64,000 nucleotides of DNA. It comes from Halomonas sp. 25-S5 (GTDB taxonomy: Bacteria > Pseudomonadota > Gammaproteobacteria > Pseudomonadales > Halomonadaceae). Below the pieces are notes generated by a model. It searched no databases, had not been told where the DNA came from, and saw only the letters and a list, made by a program, of their open reading frames with translations. Below are positions 58,518 through 64,000 of this stretch, piece after piece. The stretch lies in the NCBI RefSeq assembly GCF_029889845.1, contig NZ_JARANV010000002.1:1-64000 (forward strand), written 5' to 3'. Position 1 is the stretch's first letter. Every line of letters starts with the position of its first letter. Made by a program: the position numbers and the translations under genes.

Positions 58518-59759
58518 ATGGCCGACTTCAGCGACCTGACGCTGGATGTGGCAAAGGTGCGACGCGACTTCCCGATCCTCGACCGGGAAGTCCACGGCAA
58601 GCCGCTGGTCTACCTGGACAACGCCGCCACCAGCCAGACCCCGCGGCAGGTGATCGCGATGTTCGACGACTACTACGCTCGCTACAACGCCAACATCCAC
58701 CGCGGGCTGCATACCCTGGCCGACGAGGCCACGGCGGCCTTCGAGGGGACCCGCGAGACGGTGCGTGCCTTCCTGAACGCGGGCGAGGCCCGCGAGATCG
58801 TCTTCACCCGCGGCACCACCGAGGCGATCAACCTGGTGGCCAACAGCTGGGGGCGCGCCAACCTCGGCCCCGGTGACGAGGTGCTGATCTCGCGCCTCGA
58901 GCACCACTCCAACATCGTGCCCTGGCAGCTGCTGGCCGGCGAGCGGGGGTTCACCATCAAGGTGATTCCGGTGGACGAGCGCGGCGTGCTGGACATGGCG
59001 GCCTATCGCGACCTCGTCACCGAGCGCACCCGGCTGGTAGCGGTGAACCATGTCTCCAACGCCTTCGGCACCGTCAACCCGGTACGCGAGATGGCGCGGG
59101 TGGCCCACGAGCAGGGCGCGCGGATCCTGGTCGACGGTGCCCAGGCCGCACCCCACCAGACCATCGACGTGCGCGACATCGATGCCGATTTCTATGCCTT
59201 CTCGGGCCACAAGGTCTACGGGCCCACCGGCGTGGGCGTGCTCTACGGCAAGGCCGGGCTGCTCGAGGCGATGCCGCCCTGGCAGGGCGGCGGCGAGATG
59301 ATCCGGACGGTCTCTTTCGAGACGCCCACCACCTTCGCCGACATCCCCCACAAGTTCGAGGCCGGGACCCCGGCCATCGCCGAGGTGATCGCCCTGGGGC
59401 GCGCCCTGCAGTGGGTCCAGCAGATCGGCCTCGAGCTGATCGGTGCCTGGGAGGCCCGGCTGCTCGAGCATGCCACCGAAGGCGTGCTGGGCATCGAGGG
59501 GCTGCGCGTGCTGGGGACCGCGCCGGACAAGGCGAGCGTGCTGTCGTTCGTGGTCGACGGGGCGCACGCTCAGGACATCGGGCTGCTGATCGACCAGCTC
59601 GGGGTGGCGATCCGCACCGGCCATCACTGTGCCCAGCCGCTGCTGGCCCAGTTCGGGCTGGACGCCACCTGCCGGGCATCCTTCGCCGCCTACAACACGC
59701 CCGAGGAGATCGAGGTCTTCGTCGAGGGGCTCGAGCGTGTCGTCGGCATGCTGCGCTGA
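58518..59759 (+). CDS. sufS: Cysteine desulfurase SufS
   Basis: A 413-residue group II PLP-dependent cysteine desulfurase. YLDNAATSQTP is the N-terminal signature, LVDGAQAAPH the PLP Asp, and FSGHKVYGPTGVGVLYGK carries the PLP Lys. The catalytic Cys lies in RTGHHCAQPLL (about 371). It supplies persulfide sulfur to SufBCD, normally through SufE or SufU; no such gene is in the window. GAGGAG precedes the ATG, three bases after sufD. Confidence 0.97.
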   Translation: MADFSDLTLDVAKVRRDFPILDREVHGKPLVYLDNAATSQTPRQVIAMFDDYYARYNANIHRGLHTLADEATAAFEGTRETVRAFLNAGEAREIVFTRGTTEAINLVANSWGRANLGPGDEVLISRLEHHSNIVPWQLLAGERGFTIKVIPVDERGVLDMAAYRDLVTERTRLVAVNHVSNAFGTVNPVREMARVAHEQGARILVDGAQAAPHQTIDVRDIDADFYAFSGHKVYGPTGVGVLYGKAGLLEAMPPWQGGGEMIRTVSFETPTTFADIPHKFEAGTPAIAEVIALGRALQWVQQIGLELIGAWEARLLEHATEGVLGIEGLRVLGTAPDKASVLSFVVDGAHAQDIGLLIDQLGVAIRTGHHCAQPLLAQFGLDATCRASFAAYNTPEEIEVFVEGLERVVGMLR

Positions 59760-59777
59760 GGTCTATCAAGGAGCGAC

Positions 59778-60350
59778 ATGAGCGATATCGAGCAGATTGC
59801 CACCCTCCACAAGGGCCAGCAGCTGCCCCTGCAGCGTGACGTGGAGGCGATCTCCATTCCCTTCGGCAAGACCGTGACCCTGCCGGAGGACAGCATCGTC
59901 AGCGTGATGCAGGCCAAGGGCAGCACGGTCAGCGTGGGCTTCGAGGGGCGCCTCTACCTGATCGAGGGGGCCAACCTGGATGCCCTGGGCCTCGAGGCGC
60001 TGCCGCGCCCGACCCTGCCCGAGGATGCCTCGGAGGACGAGATCGAGCAGTTCGTGTGGGACCAGCTGCGTACCTGCTTCGACCCCGAGATTCCGGTCAA
60101 CATCGTCGACCTGGGTCTGGTCTATGGCTGTCGCATCGAGCGGCTGATCAGCGGCGAGCGCATCGTCACCATCCGCATGACCCTGACCGCGCCGGGCTGC
60201 GGCATGGGCGACGTGATCGCTGCCGATGCCCGCAACAAGGTCCTCGGTGCCCCGCAGATCAGCAAGGTCCATACCGAGATCGTCTTCGATCCCCCCTGGA
60301 GTCGTGAGATGATGAGCGACGAGGCCAAGCTGGAACTCGGAATGTTCTAG
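59778..60350 (+). CDS. sufT: Fe-S cluster assembly protein SufT
   Basis: A 190-residue SufT. The C-terminal DUF59/MIP18-like domain has IEQFVWDQLRTCFDPEIPVNIVDLGLVYG and the catalytic-like Cys in LTAPGCGMGDVIAADA. An N-terminal extension of about 75 residues with two short beta motifs precedes it, as in SufT of other Proteobacteria. SufT is an auxiliary maturation factor needed under high demand for Fe-S clusters. AAGGAG precedes the ATG, and it is the last gene of the operon. Confidence 0.93.
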   Translation: MSDIEQIATLHKGQQLPLQRDVEAISIPFGKTVTLPEDSIVSVMQAKGSTVSVGFEGRLYLIEGANLDALGLEALPRPTLPEDASEDEIEQFVWDQLRTCFDPEIPVNIVDLGLVYGCRIERLISGERIVTIRMTLTAPGCGMGDVIAADARNKVLGAPQISKVHTEIVFDPPWSREMMSDEAKLELGMF

Positions 60351-60370
60351 CGCCTCCTCCGGGGAGAGCG

Positions 60371-61153
60371 ATGCACCGGCCATTCTGGAAGGTCTTCAAG
60401 GCGGTACTGATGTCGCTGGGAGCGCTTGCGCTGCTGGCGACGTTGCTGTTCGTGCTGGCCAATCTCTATGTGCTGGGCCGCACCCAGGGGAAGATCGAGG
60501 CCGAGCTGTCGCGCTGCGGCAGCGAGCCCGTGGGCATCGTCTTCGGCACCTCCCACTGGACGCGCAGCGGGGCGCGCAATCCACACTTCGAGGGGCGCAT
60601 GGGCGCCGCCGCCCAGCTGATCCATCTCGGGCGGGTCGACCACCTGCTGATCTCCGGCGACAACAGCACCCGTTACTACAACGAACCGGTGACCATGTGG
60701 CGTGACCTGCGCGACCGCGACGTGCGCGACGCGGACATGACCCTTGACTATGCCGGCTTCAGTACCTTCGACACCCTGGCGCGGGCGCGAGACGTGTTCG
60801 GCGTGGAGCGGGCGCTGCTGATCACCCAGGACTGGCACCTGCCGCGGGCGCTGTTCATCGGCGAGGCGCTGGGGCTCGAGGTGAGGGGCTGTGCGGCGCC
60901 CGAGCGCGTCGTGGCCGGGCTCTGGCGGCTCAAGCTGCGCGAGTGGGTGGCGCGGGTGGCCACCCTGGGGGATCTCTACCTGTGGGAGCGCGAGCCGCAT
61001 TTCCTGGGGCCGCTCGAACCCCTGCAGATCATGCCGCGGGAGCGTGACCGCCTGCGGCTCCCGTCGGGGATGTTCAGCGCTTCGGATGCTGCTTCTGAAG
61101 ACGATACAGCTCGCGGATCAGCGCTCGACAGCCCATCCAGCACTCCTCGATGA
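60371..61153 (+). CDS. SanA/YdcF (ElyC-like) membrane protein
   Basis: A 260-residue protein with one N-terminal membrane helix (about 8-34) and a DUF218 domain outside: GIVFGTSHWTRSGARNPHFEGRM, HLLISGDNSTRYYNEP, and LLITQDWHLPRALFIGEALG. DUF218 proteins such as SanA and ElyC act in envelope integrity. GGGGAGAG precedes the ATG. The stop overlaps the next, oppositely oriented gene by 80 bases; the tail after about residue 233 is low-complexity and may not matter. Confidence 0.83.
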   Translation: MHRPFWKVFKAVLMSLGALALLATLLFVLANLYVLGRTQGKIEAELSRCGSEPVGIVFGTSHWTRSGARNPHFEGRMGAAAQLIHLGRVDHLLISGDNSTRYYNEPVTMWRDLRDRDVRDADMTLDYAGFSTFDTLARARDVFGVERALLITQDWHLPRALFIGEALGLEVRGCAAPERVVAGLWRLKLREWVARVATLGDLYLWEREPHFLGPLEPLQIMPRERDRLRLPSGMFSASDAASEDDTARGSALDSPSSTPR

Positions 61154-61520
61154 CCGGCTCCATCGGCTCGGGCAGGGGGTGGGTGAACAGCGTCGAGAGC
61201 GACTGCATCAGCACCCGCTCCTGTTCCAGCAGCTCGCCGATCACCACCTGGCTTTCGTTGCCGACGAAGCTCTTCAGCCGGCTCCACAGCCACATGTAGT
61301 CGTCGCGCTCGACATCGGCGTCGCGGGGCAGCAGGTTGAGGTGTTTGCGCGACAGCTCCTGGAGCTTGTGCATCGACGTCGCCCGCGCCTCGTAGTGGGG
61401 TTTCAGGCTGTCGCGCAGCGCGGGACGCAGGCGCTCCAGGTTGTCCTGAAAGTAGTCGATGCTATCAGCCATCGCCTCTAGGGCGCTGTCCATCGCCACC
61501 TGGCGATTGTCGAGAAACAT
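61074..61520 (-). CDS. Hypothetical helical protein, 148 aa
   Basis: An all-helical protein without signal or membrane segments (SALEAMADSIDYFQDNLERL, HYEARATSMHKLQELSRKHL, then VVIGELLEQERVLMQSL), reading as a helix bundle. It resembles, at low confidence, the four-helix PA2169/DUF2383 type. GGAGGAGG lies nine bases before the ATG, so it is probably expressed. Its 3' end is antisense to the last 80 bases of the SanA-like gene. Confidence 0.5.
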   Translation of the reverse strand: MFLDNRQVAMDSALEAMADSIDYFQDNLERLRPALRDSLKPHYEARATSMHKLQELSRKHLNLLPRDADVERDDYMWLWSRLKSFVGNESQVVIGELLEQERVLMQSLSTLFTHPLPEPMEPVIEECWMGCRALIRELYRLQKQHPKR

Positions 61521-61628
61521 GAGCGGTCACCTCCTCCGGTGACGCAGATTGTGGGGCTGTCGCCGCCCATTTGCCACCCCCGGGGATCAATAATTTGCCG
61601 CTTCCCCGTTAGCCTTTGGGCTGAGGAT

Positions 61629-62537
61629 TCAGCCCCTGGGGCGAGGCGGGACCTTGCGGCGCGGGGCGGCATTCTTCTCCAGGTGCTCGATGACCAGCCC
61701 GGCGATGTCCTTGCCGGTGGCCGTCTCGATGCCCTGCAGCCCCGGCGAGGAATTGACCTCCATGATCACCGGGCCGTGGTTGGAGCGCAGCAGGTCGACG
61801 CCGGCCACCCGCAGCCCCATGGCCTTGGCGGCGCGGATCGCCGTGGAGCGCTCCTCCGGGGTGATGCGGATGACGCTGGCACTGCCACCGCGATGCAGGT
61901 TGGAGCGGAACTCGCCCTCGGCGGCCTGACGCTTCATCGAGGCCACCACCTTGTCGCCGATCACGAAGCAACGGATATCGGCGCCCTTCGCCTCCTTGAT
62001 GTACTCCTGCACCATGATGTTGGCCTTCATGCCCATGAAGGCCTGGATCACGCTCTCGGCGGCCTGGTTGGTCTCGGCCAGCACCACGCCGATGCCCTGG
62101 GTGCCCTCCAGCAGCTTGATGACCAGCGGGGCGCCCCTGACCATGGTGATCAGGTCGGGAATGTCGTCCGGGGAGTGGGCGAAGCCGGTGATCGGCAGTC
62201 CCAGCCCCTTGCGCGACAGCAGCTGCAGCGAGCGCAGCTTGTCGCGGGAGCGGGTGATGGAGACGTTGTCGTTGAGCACATAGGTGCCCATCATCTCGAA
62301 CTGGCGCAGAACCGCACAGCCGTAGAAGGTGATCGAGGAGCCGATGCGCGGGATCACCGCGTCGAAGGGCTCGAGCTCCTTGCCCTTGTAGTGGATCGAG
62401 GGGTGGTGCGAGGCGATGCTCATGTAGCAGCGTAGGGTATCGACCACCCGTGCGGTGTGGCCGCGCAGCTCGGCCGCCTCGATCAGGCGCCGCGTGGAGT
62501 AGAGGTTGCGGTTGCGGGACAGCAGCGCGATATGCAT
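61629..62537 (-). CDS. rimK: Ribosomal-protein S6--L-glutamate ligase RimK
   Basis: A 302-residue ATP-grasp ligase. Start [15 protein letters not shown], then [38 protein letters not shown] (ATP/P-loop-like), [19 protein letters not shown] and [15 protein letters not shown]. It adds Glu residues to the C-terminus of ribosomal protein S6. ATG 62537 with GGAG seven bases upstream gives the usual start; the ATG at 62582 is rejected. The zinc-protease gene ends 32 bases upstream. Confidence 0.95.
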   Translation of the reverse strand: MHIALLSRNRNLYSTRRLIEAAELRGHTARVVDTLRCYMSIASHHPSIHYKGKELEPFDAVIPRIGSSITFYGCAVLRQFEMMGTYVLNDNVSITRSRDKLRSLQLLSRKGLGLPITGFAHSPDDIPDLITMVRGAPLVIKLLEGTQGIGVVLAETNQAAESVIQAFMGMKANIMVQEYIKEAKGADIRCFVIGDKVVASMKRQAAEGEFRSNLHRGGSASVIRITPEERSTAIRAAKAMGLRVAGVDLLRSNHGPVIMEVNSSPGLQGIETATGKDIAGLVIEHLEKNAAPRRKVPPRPRG

Positions 62538-62568
62538 TCGGGGCTCCAGGGTCGATGGCCGGGAAGGG

Positions 62569-63006
62569 TCAGGGTTCGCCATGCAGGAAGGCCACGCCGG
62601 GCGCCACCAGCAGGCGGCGCAGGGCCCGACGGCCCAGCAGCATGGGGTGGCGCATGTCGCGGCGGTCGGTCAGGCTCAGCTCCACCGGGAACGCCAGGCT
62701 GCCCAGCTGCATCGTCGTGCGGATCACGTAGCGCCATTCGGCCTGGCCGTTGGAGCTGGTCACCCGCCGGCGGTCATGCAGGTGCATGCGGTGGACGTGG
62801 GACGGCGTGCCGGGGCCACCGCTGCGGGTCGTGAAGCCGACCCAGAGATGGCCATCCTCCTCGTAGGATTCGATGTCCTCGGCATGCAGCGCCGAGGTCC
62901 GGGCGCCGGTATCGGCCTTGGCGCAGAGCGTCAGGTGCAGTTCCGGCAGGGTGACCATCTCGCGGCGGCCGATCACCGCCTTGGGCGTGTAGGGCAGTTC
63001 TTTCAT
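62569..63006 (-). CDS. RimK-associated zinc-protease/retropepsin-like protein (RimB type)
   Basis: A 145-residue protein of the 'ATP-dependent zinc protease' family (COG4067). The active-site-like segment is [16 protein letters not shown] (D-T-G aspartic-protease motif, about residues 29-44), with [11 protein letters not shown] and LLGRRAL later. RimB in Pseudomonas cooperates with RimK in ribosome modification. GGGAGG precedes ATG 63006, the second of two adjacent ATGs. It lies between the DUF3549 gene and rimK, probably in one operon. Confidence 0.88.
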   Translation of the reverse strand: MKELPYTPKAVIGRREMVTLPELHLTLCAKADTGARTSALHAEDIESYEEDGHLWVGFTTRSGGPGTPSHVHRMHLHDRRRVTSSNGQAEWRYVIRTTMQLGSLAFPVELSLTDRRDMRHPMLLGRRALRRLLVAPGVAFLHGEP

Positions 63007-63029
63007 CATTTCCTCCCAGGTCTCTGCAC

Positions 63030-64000
63030 TCAACGTGACAGGCCGGCCAGACGGCGGCCGATGGCGGAGTCCGCCCCGGCCTCGCGCAGCGTCATCAGCA
63101 GCGGCAGGCGCAGTCGCGGGATCAGCGCCAGGTCACGGGCCACAGCCGTGAAGTCGGCCCCGGGGATCTCGGCCAGGCGGTTGAGGAAGCGGGGCAGGCG
63201 CTCGGCATCCTCCAGGTGGTGCCAGCCGCGTCCGGCGATGGCCGCCAGCAGGTCGGGGCCGCAGGCGTCCGGGTCATCGAGCAGCACGTCGAACCAGGAG
63301 CCGGCCAGCTCGCTCGAGGCGCCGCCCATGGCCCGCACGCAGGCGCAGAAGGTCTCGATGTCCCCGGCGCGGCCCGCCGCTTCTCCGCGACGGCGCAGGG
63401 CGCGGGCCAGGTCGTCGGCAATCGCCACATGCTCCAGACAGTAGCACAGCGAGGTCAGCACCTCGCCGGGCAGGGTGTCGAGGCGCGCGGCCAGCGTTCG
63501 GCTCGTGTCCGCGTCCAGGCGCACCGCGACATCGGCCAGGCCCTGCAGGCCCAGAGCGCGCCAGTCGATCGCCTGTTGCCCGGTCAGGTAGGCCTCGGCC
63601 GGCTCGAAGTGCTGGCTGGCGGGAAGGCCCGCATCCCGGCTGGCGCGCGCATGCAGCACGGCCTGGAAGGGCAGCCTGGGGCTGAAGGCCAGGGGGTTGT
63701 CCTGCATCAGGTTGTCGATCCCGGCACTCTGCGTGCGCCCCAGGTCCTGCACGCTGTGGCCGAGGGTCTCCAGCAGGCGCTGCACGAAGGCGTCCCGCGG
63801 GGCCGGGTCGAGATGGCCCTGCTCGTCCAGCGGCAAGGCCAGGAACCAGATCAGTGGGTCCTCCAGGTCGCCCAGGCGGAACACCATGGCCAGGCGTGCC
63901 GTTCCCCGCCAAGGTGCCGGCCAGGCCAGATCGCCGGCCTCGAAGGCGGCCAGGGTGTCGAGCGAACAGGGCTCGACCCGGCGGCCCAGGTGGTAGAGCC
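63030..64000 (-). CDS. DUF3549 family protein (5' end outside window)
   Basis: An open frame running off the window edge. Beyond the internal ATG at 63887 the same frame continues (LYHLGRRVEPCSLDTLAAF, then GDLAWPAPWRGTARLAMVF) to position 64000, so the gene is longer than the ATG-bounded ORF. Segments WFLALPLDEQG and SLCYCLEHVAIADD belong to DUF3549, a soluble helical family of unknown function. Only the C-terminal part is seen here. Confidence 0.82.
   Translation of the reverse strand, partial: LYHLGRRVEPCSLDTLAAFEAGDLAWPAPWRGTARLAMVFRLGDLEDPLIWFLALPLDEQGHLDPAPRDAFVQRLLETLGHSVQDLGRTQSAGIDNLMQDNPLAFSPRLPFQAVLHARASRDAGLPASQHFEPAEAYLTGQQAIDWRALGLQGLADVAVRLDADTSRTLAARLDTLPGEVLTSLCYCLEHVAIADDLARALRRRGEAAGRAGDIETFCACVRAMGGASSELAGSWFDVLLDDPDACGPDLLAAIAGRGWHHLEDAERLPRFLNRLAEIPGADFTAVARDLALIPRLRLPLLMTLREAGADSAIGRRLAGLSR

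Overview
The window reads as chromosomal DNA of a high-GC gammaproteobacterium, most likely Halomonas or another member of the Halomonadaceae. This rests on gene content (FadBA, RlmM, EpmC, SlyA, SUF with SufT, an OpuC/OsmU-type osmoprotectant importer, a TAXI binding protein) and on strongly G/C-ending codons. It is inference; no search was run. The window opens inside a 5S rRNA, so it starts just downstream of an rRNA operon. It ends inside a DUF3549 gene. Almost all the DNA is coding, in short operons on both strands.

Layout. 1-12.2 kb is housekeeping: DUF2721, rlmM, an ABM-domain protein, tusA, a DUF3080 lipoprotein, a MATE exporter, epmC, a fused alpha-beta E1 dehydrogenase, tatD and uup. 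12.2-20.1 kb holds uspA, slyA, fadBA, a TAXI protein, a flavodoxin and a YbhB protein; nine perfect 9-bp repeats lie between slyA and fadB. 20.1-23.5 kb is a small catabolic-looking cluster: a LysR regulator divergent from a 2-oxoglutarate dioxygenase, a DddP-like M24 protein and a broken aldehyde dehydrogenase.

23.7-31.5 kb is a metal-related block of visibly lower GC, all on the minus strand. It contains an ACR3/BASS-like permease, SCO, PCu(A)C, a CtaG-like protein, a Zn/Cd/Pb P-type ATPase behind a MerR-type promoter, a ZIP permease with an extra periplasmic domain, and a two-domain multicopper oxidase translationally coupled to it. It looks acquired, although no integrase or attachment site is visible.

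31.6-50.3 kb is mixed: an AMP-phosphorylase-like and PRPP-synthetase-like pair, an M42 peptidase, a VIT transporter, a yeast-Fcy1-like cytosine deaminase, Hsp20, an HDAC-family enzyme, a FrnE-type DsbA, a Tat-exported GMC dehydrogenase pair, a glyoxalase, a second PRPP synthetase paralog and a nitrilase-family amidase. 50.4-53.9 kb encodes the four-gene osmoprotectant ABC importer. 54.2-60.4 kb is the regulator-sufBCDS-sufT operon, preceded by a clear Rrf2/IscR type 1 operator over the promoter. The end carries a SanA/YdcF protein, a helical protein, rimK, its zinc-protease partner and the partial DUF3549 gene.

Most promising for novelty are the coupled multicopper oxidase and ZIP permease with a Fur-like box, the dioxygenase/DddP-like/ALDH-remnant cluster in which the DMSP-lyase catalytic Asp is Gly, and the AMP-phosphorylase plus PRPP-synthetase operon.
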